Assembly (NCBI GenBank): GCA_937906345.1
Contig: CALCXY010000027.1
Coordinates: 1-56,835, forward strand
Length of the DNA stretch: 56,835 bases
From: Candidatus Woesearchaeota archaeon
GTDB lineage: Archaea; Nanobdellota; Nanobdellia; Woesearchaeales; CALCXY01
Direction of reading: 5' to 3'
In this document: in pieces, positions 9,595 through 17,477 of the stretch
Layout of the letters: each line of letters starts with the position of its first letter
How positions within the stretch are numbered: the first letter of the stretch is position 1
The notes under the pieces: model-generated
The model's database searches: none
What the model was told of the DNA's origin: nothing
Seen by the model: only the letters and a program-made list of their open reading frames with translations
Translations under genes and position numbers: made by a program

Positions 9595-9770
9595 CTAAAC
9601 ACCTCCGTGTTTTTGGTTTTTTTTGCATCCAAAACCAATTTTTTGGATCTTAATTCAGTATCTTGTTTGAAAGATTTTTTTTGACACTTCACGAATCTAT
9701 TATGAAGTTGCCATCTTTCGACATAGATGACTGAAGTTGACATACTTTTCCAGCTTCTGGTTTATAAAAC
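9595..9770 (-). promoter_or_regulatory. promoter and structured 5' leader of the S-layer gene
   Basis: A minus-strand TATA box (TTTTATAAA, about 9761-9769) predicts a start near 9739, giving a leader of about 145 nt. Two hairpins in it exclude each other: 9613-9620 can pair with 9631-9638, or 9627-9634 with 9641-9648, sharing bases 9631-9634. They end about 5 nt before the Shine-Dalgarno sequence. TGAAGTTG occurs twice near the predicted 5' end. The layout suggests mRNA stabilisation or translational control; no known riboswitch class is recognised. Confidence 0.5.
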
Positions 9771-10202
9771 TTTCGTAAGGCTTTGCCAACATATATTCCT
9801 TAAATTGCACGAGAGACCTCCTAAAGCCCATATTTAACCGTTTTAGCCATTTATCACTATAAGATGGTATTGTATTGTGTTTATAAAGAAAATTTAGAAA
9901 TTTTGAACAAATTGATATGTTATATAAAATGCATATTTTAGCAAATTTTTGAGTATTTTCACTAAAAAGGATGAGATTAATTTTTCTATTATGAAGTGGA
10001 TTTTGCATTACTATATTATAGGTATATTTACATATAAACATTTCGATAGCAAAATATGATTTTAGGTAGGAAATAGGTATAATGTATCAATTTTGGGCTA
10101 AAATAGCCTTAAAATAGGGGTAAATTGGCTAATTTAGGTGATATCATTAAAAGTGAGAGTTTGATATAATCTTTATTACATCTGGTTATTTTCGGCGCTA
10201 TT
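9771..10202. other. AT-rich intergenic region, no gene supported
   Basis: This stretch between the S-layer promoter and the double-hairpin element contains only a low-complexity minus-strand reading frame (9700-10041) that runs over the S-layer promoter and shows no domain. I see no convincing gene or repeat. Confidence 0.5.
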
Positions 10203-10216
10203 TTTCTCTTCTTTGG

Positions 10217-10424
10217 TTGAACATATGTTTAACATGGATTTTCTCTACTCCCCATACCTGGTAAGGGGAGTAGAGAAAATCAGAAGGATCATGTTCAAAG
10301 AGAAGAAATGCCAAAACATACTTGATTTTTTTTCGGGTACTATATTTAACATTATTTTTATCATTTACATATATTCCCTTCAATTTCTCTCCCCATTACT
10401 TTGTAGGGGGAGAGAAATTGAGAC
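10217..10424 (+). ncRNA. double-hairpin RNA-like element, copy 1
   Basis: About 208 nt. TTGAACAT (10217-10224) pairs with ATGTTCAA (10291-10298) around a 17-bp perfect hairpin (10237-10253 with 10265-10281). A 15-bp hairpin follows (10380-10394 with 10407-10421). A homologous copy lies at 39264-39474 with the same layout. About 30 nt after hairpin 1 are identical in both copies, and both end GAGAC.AACAGAT. Pairing is retained despite changes in the stem. Strand is assigned by the common layout; a non-coding RNA or a mobile palindromic repeat are both possible. It lies just outside the integrated element. Confidence 0.55.
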
Positions 10425-10463
10425 TAACAGATCAACTCCTCAAGCTAAAAAGTAGTAAATGAA

Positions 10464-10496
10464 CAAAATTATAAGAAATAATGTGGGAAGGAGGAT
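10464..10496 (+). repeat. attachment-site repeat A (tRNA-Leu 3' end remnant)
   Basis: ATGTGGGAAGGAGGAT (10481-10496) is identical to the 3' end of tRNA-Leu at 38231-38246 and in the same orientation. It is preceded by AAATTATAAGAAATA, which reappears in repeat B. This is the expected footprint of integration into a tRNA gene. Confidence 0.7.
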
Positions 10497-10603
10497 CCAG
10501 AACGACTTTTTTGCCACGGCAAAAAACATCGACAAAAACAAGACTGCAGAACACAAAACTTTTGGTTTTGGTTCTGCTGCCCGACAAAACACCTAAATCA
10601 TCA

Positions 10604-10630
10604 AAAAATATAAGAAATAATGTGGGAAGA
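10604..10630 (+). repeat. attachment-site repeat B
   Basis: A second copy of the junction sequence: AAAATATAAGAAATAATGTGG and then GAAG. It shares about 25 bp with repeat A but only 10-11 bp of the tRNA end. TGCGATAGG begins 17 nt inside it, comparable with the inverse site at the right end, so B may be the functional left end of the present element. Confidence 0.55.
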
Positions 10631-10772
10631 TGCATATCAGCTTACCTGCGATAGGTGTAACCCCTTTTTTGGGTATTTTGGGACTATTTTACAATCCTCC
10701 TTTTTGTTTTTTTAGTTTTAGGATAAAGAAGTATATATAGTTTTTGGTAATGGGGGTTGGTAGGTAAATTTA

Positions 10773-10910
10773 TTATCTAAGAATAAAGTGTGTGTTGAGT
10801 TTTTGTTCTATTATAGAAGTGAGAGTTGCTCCTTTTTTATGAGCCTCGTATCTTAGCTGATTAAATAGTTCTCTATTTAGCCTAACTGTGACGTGTCTTT
10901 TTGATGCCAT
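10773..10910 (-). CDS. ribbon-helix-helix DNA-binding protein (45 aa)
   Basis: A very short gene. The translation starts MASKRHVTVRLNRELFNQLR and continues with a helix, a GATLTSIIEQKL turn-helix and a short basic end. KRHVTVRLN is the beta strand that contacts DNA, and GATLTSIIEQKL is the helix-2 pattern of CopG/Arc-type regulators. A good candidate to control element excision or transfer genes. The small ORF 10882-11010 overlaps its start. Confidence 0.65.
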   Translation of the reverse strand: MASKRHVTVRLNRELFNQLRYEAHKKGATLTSIIEQKLNTHFILR

Positions 10911-11010
10911 TTTTCTTTGGGGAGATTCCTACTAGCCTGAGAAGTTTTTTTGTCTGGGGTTTGAGTAAATGCCAGTTTTTGAGTAGGTATTTGTCTTGTA
11001 TTATCTCCAT
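10882..11010 (-). CDS. possible small basic protein (42 aa)
   Basis: Reads MEIIQDKYLLKNWHLLKPQT and on to a Lys/Arg-rich end. It overlaps the start of the RHH gene by 29 nt in another frame, an arrangement compatible with translational coupling. No domain is recognised and it may be chance. Confidence 0.3.
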   Translation of the reverse strand: MEIIQDKYLLKNWHLLKPQTKKLLRLVGISPKKNGIKKTRHS

Positions 11011-11148
11011 TTTATTAGAGTAGTAATCAATGAGATTATTTAAGTGCTTTATTTCTATAGAGAATTATAAGAGTAAAGAGACAATGATATTATAGGAGAC
11101 TTTATTGATATAGGAAAAGGTATTACTATAATTAATATAGAGGTGGAT

Positions 11149-11355
11149 TTATGAAGGTGGTTGTTTTTTTCTGATGCAGGTTTGTCTTTTGAAATTCTTT
11201 AGGTTGTTTTTCCAGTTACCAAAATATTCAAGGAGGATATCTGTGGCTAATTGTTTTTGTGAGTGATTGAATACTTTACAGTAAGTGCTTAATGTATCTC
11301 TTGCTTCTTTAGTTATTTCGATAGTGGTTGTGTTATTGTTTTGGTCTTGAGGCAT
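11149..11355 (-). CDS. RHH-like DNA-binding protein
   Basis: About 68 residues from the ATG at 11355 (MPQDQNNNTTTIEITKEARD); an upstream in-frame start at 11388 would add a hydrophobic stretch that does not suit the family. The strand TTIEITKEA, a helix, and SQKQLATDILLEYF fit a ribbon-helix-helix fold. A basic tail follows. A second small regulator in the left arm of the element. Its partner site is unknown. Confidence 0.5.
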   Translation of the reverse strand: MPQDQNNNTTTIEITKEARDTLSTYCKVFNHSQKQLATDILLEYFGNWKNNLKNFKRQTCIRKKQPPS

Positions 11356-11421
11356 TAGGATCACCATTATTATAGCAGCACTTACCAACTCTTCAATGTT
11401 TTCTTTTTGTACTTCTGGTTT

Positions 11422-12354
11422 CTAATGATTTAATTCCACATACGATACTCCTTTGTTTTTCAATTCATTTTTTATTGTTGGAATGGCTGAAAAGTTTTGG
11501 ACGACTATCATTCTGTCTTGTTGTGCTGCGTTGACTGCGCTGATTGCTTGTGTTGCTGTTGATCGTCCTCTATGTGCAAGGTACTCTACTCCTAAAGTAT
11601 CAAGTTGTTTATGGAAGGGGCATTCGAACATGTTTCTCTTTCTATTCACTCTAAAATCTAGCTCTGGTGGTTTTGGAAAAGGGAATAGTTCAACTATTGG
11701 CTGTAAAGCTTGTCTCAGCATGTTATCATATTCATCGCTAAAATCTGTTTTTAAATAAGCTTCTACTCCGTTATGTCCTTGTTTACATGCATCTTTCCAC
11801 ATTTCTCTATCCAATTTATCTACCATTCCCTCTCCTTGATAATAGCATTCACGCAAACATCCTAAAGCACTCAGACCCTCTTCGATCACAGAATTATTAA
11901 CACCTACACAAGTCATAGAAGGGGTGAGAGCGTATTTTAAAAAGGGATAATTCTCAAGAGCTTCATCAATGGTATTAGCTTCTTCCTCATTAAGTCCCTC
12001 TTGGATTGTATTTTTTGTTACTCTTGATTCATTTCTCTGAATTCCAATTAATTTCATATCAAATTTTTTTATCAACTGATCAGTACTTTGAATTAGTCTC
12101 GCTTGAATCTCTTGAAAGGGTCCTGAGCCAAGTAAGAAATAGACATGCCTACTTCCTTGATGCGAATCTTCAACAGTTGCGATATTCCTTTCTACATATT
12201 CTGCCACAGCTGGTATGTCATGCACATTAGGAACTGGCTGAGACATGAAGTTGTAGTTGAACTTTCTTTTCCAGTAAGCAGGGATAAAACTCCACTTTTG
12301 GTTAGGTATTGTGGGTAATCTAATTATTTTACCATCTGTTTGTGTTACTAACAT
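11422..12354 (-). CDS. element protein of unknown function (310 aa)
   Basis: A soluble protein with no signal peptide. It contains a Cys/His group in the middle (SALGCLRECYYQGEG) and RNMFECPFHKQLDTLGVEYL near residue 240, followed by an alpha/beta end (DRMIVVQNFSAIPTIKNELK) that resembles a Rossmann-like half. A Shine-Dalgarno GGGAGG lies about 10 nt before the ATG. The promoter must lie in the AT-rich gap shared with the divergent cargo operon. Not recognised; no function is proposed. Confidence 0.55.
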   Translation of the reverse strand: MLVTQTDGKIIRLPTIPNQKWSFIPAYWKRKFNYNFMSQPVPNVHDIPAVAEYVERNIATVEDSHQGSRHVYFLLGSGPFQEIQARLIQSTDQLIKKFDMKLIGIQRNESRVTKNTIQEGLNEEEANTIDEALENYPFLKYALTPSMTCVGVNNSVIEEGLSALGCLRECYYQGEGMVDKLDREMWKDACKQGHNGVEAYLKTDFSDEYDNMLRQALQPIVELFPFPKPPELDFRVNRKRNMFECPFHKQLDTLGVEYLAHRGRSTATQAISAVNAAQQDRMIVVQNFSAIPTIKNELKNKGVSYVELNH

Positions 12355-12389
12355 TTTCTTGTTCCTCCCCCCAGTTTGTTTATCACCAG

Positions 12390-12640
12390 AGTTCGGAAGA
12401 ATTCCGAATTCTTTATTCCTTTTTGGTAGTAAAATTATATAATTCTAAGGGTTTTTATATAATTATGGCTTATATTATATATAAATTATATAATTTACTA
12501 TTCTAAAGTAACAAAAACAAGTAAGAATATAGACTTTCCCCTTATACAATATATATTGCCTTATAATTATATATATATATCTCTGAATCGGAAGATTTGC
12601 GAAAAATTGAAATAAAGATTTAGAAAATCCGCAGAATCTG
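12390..12640. promoter_or_regulatory. AT-rich divergent control region
   Basis: A gap of nearly 300 bp between divergent genes. TTCGGAA (12392-12398) and TTCCGAA (12402-12408) form a 7-bp palindrome with a 3-bp spacer near the minus-strand gene. Several TTATATAATT-type repeats (about 12435-12505) and a TATATATATATA run (12567-12579) follow. It can hold promoters for both directions, and the melting-prone repeats would also suit a replication start for the primase-encoding element. The latter is speculation. Confidence 0.4.
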
Positions 12641-12648
12641 GATATATT

Positions 12649-12840
12649 ATGTTCACTTCACAAACAAAAACTTTTCTTTCTTTTCTTTTTTTAGTATTTC
12701 TTCTTGTTTTAATTTATCTACTATTTTTTGTACCCTATGTCTCGGTTCTCCTCCTATTTGTTTTAATTAATGTTATCCTATCAATTTATAAATATAACTT
12801 CATTCTTTATATATATAAATATAAATTGGGAGGGAAATAA
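12649..12840 (+). CDS. possible small two-helix membrane protein
   Basis: 63 residues, mostly Leu/Phe/Val, with two membrane segments. Its stop lies one base before the cupin ATG, so it could be the first gene of the cargo operon. Its coding potential rests only on hydrophobicity and position; it could also be AT-rich noise. Confidence 0.35.
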   Translation: MFTSQTKTFLSFLFLVFLLVLIYLLFFVPYVSVLLLFVLINVILSIYKYNFILYIYKYKLGGK

Positions 12841-12841
12841 A

Positions 12842-13264
12842 ATGAGAAAGCATATTGTTGATACTACTCACATCTGGGGAGCTTATAAAGAAATTTTGTT
12901 AGGGGAAAATGTTATGTCTCGAGTTATTCGTTTTGGTGTAAATGGAATGACCTCTTTACATAGACACGCAGTAGATGAAATAGTAATTGTTGAATTGGGA
13001 AAAGTCTTATGTTATTCTGGAAATGATTCTGAAAATCTTGTTACTACAGAATATGGAGCAGGAGAAAGAATAATATTACCTGCAATGATGTGGCATTCTT
13101 GTGGTGCTATTCAGGGAATTTCCAAAGATATGCCCTTTGCTTTGGGAATAGAGTATATATTTGGTGATATTCAAGATGGAAAATATGTTATTGAGAGACA
13201 TCCAACAACTCCTTCAAAACCAACACCCTATAAACAATGGTCAGATTCCCTCCAGACACCATAA
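12842..13264 (+). CDS. cupin, sugar-phosphate isomerase-like
   Basis: 140 residues, single cupin barrel. HRHAVDEIVIVELGKVLCYSG is the HxH...E metal motif 1, and the second motif lies around LPAMMWHSCGA. The opening HIWGAYKEILLGENVMSRVIRF resembles type II mannose-6-phosphate isomerase cupins. A Shine-Dalgarno GGGAGGG is 7 nt before the ATG at 12842. The end overlaps the next gene by 28 nt. It is the first clear enzyme of the cargo operon, probably acting on a phosphorylated sugar or its product. Confidence 0.65.
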   Translation: MRKHIVDTTHIWGAYKEILLGENVMSRVIRFGVNGMTSLHRHAVDEIVIVELGKVLCYSGNDSENLVTTEYGAGERIILPAMMWHSCGAIQGISKDMPFALGIEYIFGDIQDGKYVIERHPTTPSKPTPYKQWSDSLQTP

Positions 13265-14367
13265 TTGCTGGAGCCAAACTAGAAAATGTATGGTTGCAGC
13301 AGAACAGTATAAATGGAACTGCTGAATATCAAGGCAGTAGAGTATTCTATAAAATTGCAGATGATCATCGATTACAGAAAGAAGAACATGGATATCATGT
13401 TCTTGAAAACTATTTACCTCAACCAAAATTCTTAGGCTATCATAAAATTGATGATATAAAAAGTATGGTTCTTTATGAACATGTTCCAGAATTAGAGCAG
13501 TATGAACATTTACTTCTGGGATGGATTAGACAAAAATCAGTAGGTGAATTAATTTGCTCAAAGGCATGGAATCAAGTTTGTAGTCTTCTTCAAAATATGC
13601 ATGCAAAAACTATGATTGCAGATACTCTTGGTATAACTAAAGAAATTTTTCGTCGAAGTAATGTTTTACCAAATGGAAAATTAGACAACCGTTATGGTTC
13701 AGATTGGGAAAGACTTGATTATCTTCTAGATATTAACGAAGTGGCAATCAACGGAAACTCAATGAGCTATAATTGGTCACAATACAAAAAGAATCTACGT
13801 GATTTTGGAACCAATAAAGAAGAAACAGTTATGGCCACAATACATGGTTCAGCAACTGAAATGCATATTTGTATGTTACCTATGTTCTTTGATATTACCA
13901 CAGCTGGAACTTATCCTGTAATGTCTGAATTGTTTATGTTCAATCTTTCGGCCTCTTTTACGGATGAATATGTTGTGCCAAGATTCTTTCCTTTGTTAGT
14001 CCCTCGCTTTCCAGAAGTATTAGAAGATTATAGAGAAGAATATGGGCATGAATGGACAATGCGGGAAAAAAGTATCATTGTAGATTTTACCAATCCTTAT
14101 CCTTCAATACGAGAATCACTTTTGAAATCTTTTAATCAACAAGTGACATTCCTTGATATTGAGCAAGGCCTAGAAATGCTTCCTCAATGGGATTGGAAAA
14201 ATGAATATACTCAATACACAATTTCTCGGCTCTTATCACTTTTTAATCTTCCTACATTACCAGAATCAGACCAAGCTCTTTTACTAACACATATGGCTCA
14301 ATTATACGATTGGATGGCAAACCCAGACCAATATTCCACAATACCCCATATAGGTGGGCAAACATGA
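13237..14367 (+). CDS. aminoglycoside-phosphotransferase-like kinase (APH fold)
   Basis: 376 residues. RVFYKIADDHRLQKEEHGYHVLENYLP gives the N-lobe Lys and the alpha-C Glu region; SMVLYEHVPE is the hinge. The catalytic loop is degenerate, HGSATEMHICM (about residue 204) instead of HGDxxxxN, followed by FDITTAG in place of the metal-binding IDWE. It may phosphorylate a sugar or other small molecule, or be an inactive member. Overlaps the cupin gene and shares an ATGA with the SDR gene, so translation is coupled. Confidence 0.55.
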   Translation: MVRFPPDTIIAGAKLENVWLQQNSINGTAEYQGSRVFYKIADDHRLQKEEHGYHVLENYLPQPKFLGYHKIDDIKSMVLYEHVPELEQYEHLLLGWIRQKSVGELICSKAWNQVCSLLQNMHAKTMIADTLGITKEIFRRSNVLPNGKLDNRYGSDWERLDYLLDINEVAINGNSMSYNWSQYKKNLRDFGTNKEETVMATIHGSATEMHICMLPMFFDITTAGTYPVMSELFMFNLSASFTDEYVVPRFFPLLVPRFPEVLEDYREEYGHEWTMREKSIIVDFTNPYPSIRESLLKSFNQQVTFLDIEQGLEMLPQWDWKNEYTQYTISRLLSLFNLPTLPESDQALLLTHMAQLYDWMANPDQYSTIPHIGGQT

Positions 14368-15041
14368 AAAATTGTATTATTACAGGAGCTAGCAGAGGTG
14401 TAGGTATGGCACTTGCCCAACAACTCTACACCAAAAGATATGGGTTAGGGTTAGTAGCAAGAACATTTGATAACGACTCCTTGCCTGAGAATAACTCAAC
14501 TGTTTACAAGTATAGATATGACATTTCCAAAGTAGATCAAACATTAAAATTCTGTGAAAGAGTAAAACAAGATTTTGAAACGGTAGACATACTTATTAAC
14601 AATGTGGGATTTAATACACATAAAACAAGAATTGAAGATTTTGGATTACAGGAATATAGTGACATTATAGACCTTAACCTTAAAAGTCATTTCTACATAA
14701 CTAATCAATTACTACCTATTATGCAACAACAGCAAAGTGGTCATATCATCAATATTTGTGGTGGAATTGCCTATCAATTAAAAGAAGATTGGGCACCGTA
14801 TGCATCAGCCAAATCAGGAATGATAGCATTTTCTCGTATTCTTTCTAAAGAGTGTATTCCTCATAAAATTAAGGTTACTACAATAATACCTTGTGGAATT
14901 GAGACAACATTTCATGATGGTCCCAGACCTAATTATATGTCTGCTGAGAGTGTTGCATCAATGATAGTTATGGCTGTAGAAGCACCTGATGATTTGGTTG
15001 TTCATGAATTAATCTTAAAGCCTTTGGAGGAAATATGTTAA
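14364..15041 (+). CDS. short-chain dehydrogenase/reductase
   Basis: 225 residues from the ATG that overlaps the previous stop (ATGA). TGASRGVG is the NAD(P)-binding glycine motif, INNVG the NNAG motif, and YASAKSG the catalytic YxxxK with a Ser-equivalent position (GG in NICGGI) poorly conserved. Classical SDR length. It would oxidise or reduce a hydroxyl or keto group of the pathway intermediate. An upstream in-frame start at 14310 would overlap the kinase by 58 nt and is not favoured. Confidence 0.85.
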   Translation: MKNCIITGASRGVGMALAQQLYTKRYGLGLVARTFDNDSLPENNSTVYKYRYDISKVDQTLKFCERVKQDFETVDILINNVGFNTHKTRIEDFGLQEYSDIIDLNLKSHFYITNQLLPIMQQQQSGHIINICGGIAYQLKEDWAPYASAKSGMIAFSRILSKECIPHKIKVTTIIPCGIETTFHDGPRPNYMSAESVASMIVMAVEAPDDLVVHELILKPLEEIC

Positions 15042-16030
15042 TCTCACCAAAAAATACTACTTCATTATTAGAAGAAGATATTATTCTATTACTTAATTCT
15101 ATAGGTGATACTGAAAATCCTGAATTTCTACAGAAAAAAGAAAAACTACCTGATGAAGCATTGGTAGAAAGTTTCAAAGAACTTACTGATTATTCATTAG
15201 AATCTACATCAGCTGCTATTATTGAAACTGCAAATAAAATACAAAATCAAATCAATACGCAGTATGTATTGGTTTCGTTGCCACGTGGTGGCACCCATGC
15301 AGGAATTGGGATAAAGTATGTCCTTAAACAAAATTTCGGGCAAGATGTTTCCCATTATTCAATTTCCATGTTAAAAGGTGTTGGTATTGATGCTTATGCA
15401 TTAGATTATGTTATACAAAAACACCAAAATCCATTTATTGTATTTGTAGATGGGTGGGTAGGAAAAGGTGAGTTAGCTCATGAATTAAGGAGAGCTATTG
15501 CAGATTATGAAAAATCAAAGCAGACATCTCTTCAACATCTATGTGCTGTTATTTCAGATCCTTATGAAACTGCAAATATTTCTGGAACTCATGCTGAACT
15601 TTTTATGCCTGAATCATTAATGGGGGCGACGATTTCAGGATTAGTAAGCCGATCAGGCAATCTACATGATTTAAGTTATCATTTTACAAGAGAATATACA
15701 GAATGGCAAGCACAGGACTTTACGAATTGGTATATTCAAAGGGTTAAAGATGCTATTGATAAAAATCCATTATATGTATTTCATACACCTCTTGATTTTG
15801 AACAGGTAACATCCTATATTCATTCACATCATGGATTAGAATCTAAAGATGCCTATTTTGGAGCAGCAGAGGTTCATCGTTCCATTGTCAGAAAACATCC
15901 GTCTAAAATTATACTTCGTGATAAAAATCATCCTTTGGCTTCACCATTATTAATAAGTGCTGCACAGAAAAACATACCCATTGTTGAAGATGTAAATCTT
16001 CCTCTATTTTCGGTGGCTTCAAAAAAATGA
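15035..16030 (+). CDS. StiP-type phosphoribosyltransferase-like protein
   Basis: 331 residues. VLVSLPRGGTHAGIGIKYVL, then HYSISMLKGVGIDAYALDYV and FIVFVDGWVGKGELAHEL (about 73-155) match the StiP/PRTase_2 family of tellurite-stress clusters; FVDGWVGKGE is the PRPP-loop equivalent. The C-terminal 60 residues (SKIILRDKNHPLASPLLISA) resemble the Pelota-like domain that accompanies such PRTases. In Ter-type clusters this enzyme is predicted to make a nucleoside-like compound with a HAD phosphatase, which is also the next gene here. Shine-Dalgarno GGAGG precedes the ATG inside the SDR end. Confidence 0.7.
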   Translation: MLISPKNTTSLLEEDIILLLNSIGDTENPEFLQKKEKLPDEALVESFKELTDYSLESTSAAIIETANKIQNQINTQYVLVSLPRGGTHAGIGIKYVLKQNFGQDVSHYSISMLKGVGIDAYALDYVIQKHQNPFIVFVDGWVGKGELAHELRRAIADYEKSKQTSLQHLCAVISDPYETANISGTHAELFMPESLMGATISGLVSRSGNLHDLSYHFTREYTEWQAQDFTNWYIQRVKDAIDKNPLYVFHTPLDFEQVTSYIHSHHGLESKDAYFGAAEVHRSIVRKHPSKIILRDKNHPLASPLLISAAQKNIPIVEDVNLPLFSVASKK

Positions 16031-17475
16031 TTGATGTGATATTGGATTTGGACAGTACACTTATCTTTAATGAGAAGCAACTCAGTGATGAAGAACTTTT
16101 ACTTGGACAATGTGTAAGTGAAGGAAAAAGTCCTTCAGAAAGAAATTACCTCCATCTCGATATTATTCCTTTATTAAAAGAATTTGGGTCATCGCATAGA
16201 TTTTCTCTTGCTACTGCGAGGTCACTTACAGATCTTAGAAGAATTGATATTCAAAAAATTCCTATAAATCACCTTTTTCTTCTTGAAAATGGAGGTGTTG
16301 TTCTTGATAAAAATCATGCTCCGATTCCTATTTGGGATTTTCCTCAGGATATCAAATCTCTTACCGATTCCCTTATAGAACAAGGTTATCAACTTGACCA
16401 ACGATATGATTATCAAACTGCAGTGATTATACAATCTGGAACTAAAGATAGTGCTGTCCATACTCAAATTATCGAAAATCTTCATAGGGATTTTTTGGGT
16501 GAGGATTTTTATTGTGTATCTGTTGGTAGACGAATTTTTATCAGTCCTATAGGTATTGGAAAATATTCCTGTATTCAACAATTAATCACTCAAAATTTTA
16601 TTAATCCGTTTTATATGGCTGCAGGTAATGATGAAAATGATAAAGAGATGTTATTACATGCTATTAGAGGATATGTTCCACAAAGTGCTACAATAGCTCC
16701 GAAATTGAAAGATGAACCCTGTATTACTCTTTGTCCTGGCACTTCTTTAGCTGCCAGTAAACAATTGATTGAATCCATTGGTCATGCTACCTTTCCCCTT
16801 TCCCTTGTCCATTATTATAGTACACCCGTAAAACAAGTTATGCTAAGAAATGACTTCCTAGATTATTGTCGAAAAAATCATGAAGTTGGAAAAACTATTT
16901 CACGTTCTTTATCTGCAAAAGATAATCTTATTTTTGTAGCAGGAATTTCAGGTTCAACAAAGACTTTTTTTTCAAATATGATGGGGATGTTGAATGATAA
17001 TTATTCAGTATTACATTTGGATATTTATGCGGATAAGACTTCCACTGTAGGACCAGCCGTTTCAAAAACATTTATTCCACAATATTTTAAGTTTGATGAA
17101 TCAAAAAATCAGCTTAATCAATTGTTACAAGGTACTGTCTTACATGTTCCTATTTATTCTCACGAGCATAGAAATATTGGTAGCGAACATGAAATGGTAC
17201 ATCCGAATGATAACTATGTATGTGAAGGTATACACGCCCATAATCCTGAATTTAATGAATTTGGTGAAAACCATCATGCAATTAAAGTTCTCCTTTATGC
17301 ATCTAAAGAATATTTTAATGCATTTACAAGAACAGGCAAACCAATGTCAAAAGAAGTAGCAGATAGAAGATACCAAAGTTATTTAAAGAATGTTTACTCA
17401 TATAGTAATGATGCTCAGATAATCCTTACTGTTAACCTAGAGCATCGTCTGCATATTCAAAAAATGGAAGTGTAA
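16027..17475 (+). CDS. HAD phosphatase fused to a uridine-kinase-like P-loop domain
   Basis: 482 residues. HAD half (1-235): DLDSTLIF (motif I), ATARS (motif II), LLENGGVV, and AAGNDENDKEML (motif IV). Kinase half (about 290-480): Walker A GISGSTKT, then PIYSHEHRN, equivalent to the YDxxxHxR of uridine kinase/phosphoribulokinase, and VCEGIHAH. The Walker Lys-Thr pair is intact. One protein could thus dephosphorylate and rephosphorylate a sugar or nucleoside. Overlaps the PRTase by 4 nt and is followed after 2 nt by the isomerase gene. Confidence 0.75.
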   Translation: MIDVILDLDSTLIFNEKQLSDEELLLGQCVSEGKSPSERNYLHLDIIPLLKEFGSSHRFSLATARSLTDLRRIDIQKIPINHLFLLENGGVVLDKNHAPIPIWDFPQDIKSLTDSLIEQGYQLDQRYDYQTAVIIQSGTKDSAVHTQIIENLHRDFLGEDFYCVSVGRRIFISPIGIGKYSCIQQLITQNFINPFYMAAGNDENDKEMLLHAIRGYVPQSATIAPKLKDEPCITLCPGTSLAASKQLIESIGHATFPLSLVHYYSTPVKQVMLRNDFLDYCRKNHEVGKTISRSLSAKDNLIFVAGISGSTKTFFSNMMGMLNDNYSVLHLDIYADKTSTVGPAVSKTFIPQYFKFDESKNQLNQLLQGTVLHVPIYSHEHRNIGSEHEMVHPNDNYVCEGIHAHNPEFNEFGENHHAIKVLLYASKEYFNAFTRTGKPMSKEVADRRYQSYLKNVYSYSNDAQIILTVNLEHRLHIQKMEV

Positions 17476-17477
17476 AC

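Larger units (their letters stand above)
10425..10772. other. left junction region of the integrated element
   Basis: No gene of normal size is seen. It holds direct repeats of about 25 bp (10464-10490 and 10604-10629) that end in the tRNA-Leu 3' sequence. Between them is a segment of about 139 bp with a TTTTTTGCC/GGCAAAAAA hairpin and a GCAGAA...TTCTGC hairpin. TGCGATAGG at 10647-10655 is the inverse of a site at the other end of the element. A GTATATATAG sequence at about 10731-10740 could be a promoter. Confidence 0.5.

Noticed and set aside
9700-10041. 113-residue minus-strand reading frame upstream of the S-layer gene
   Set aside because: It runs over the predicted S-layer promoter, has low-complexity AT-driven composition, no ribosome site and no domain.
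10217-10424. Double-hairpin element as simple transcription terminators
   Set aside because: Two copies share long conserved linkers and an outer stem, more than terminators require, and no T-run follows the hairpins.
10198-10455. Short frames on both strands over the double-hairpin element
   Set aside because: They read through perfect inverted repeats and have no counterpart in the second copy.
10481-10619. A second, degraded tRNA-Leu or an H/ACA guide RNA
   Set aside because: Only the first 16 bp match the tRNA, no cloverleaf forms, and the hairpins lack convincing box elements.
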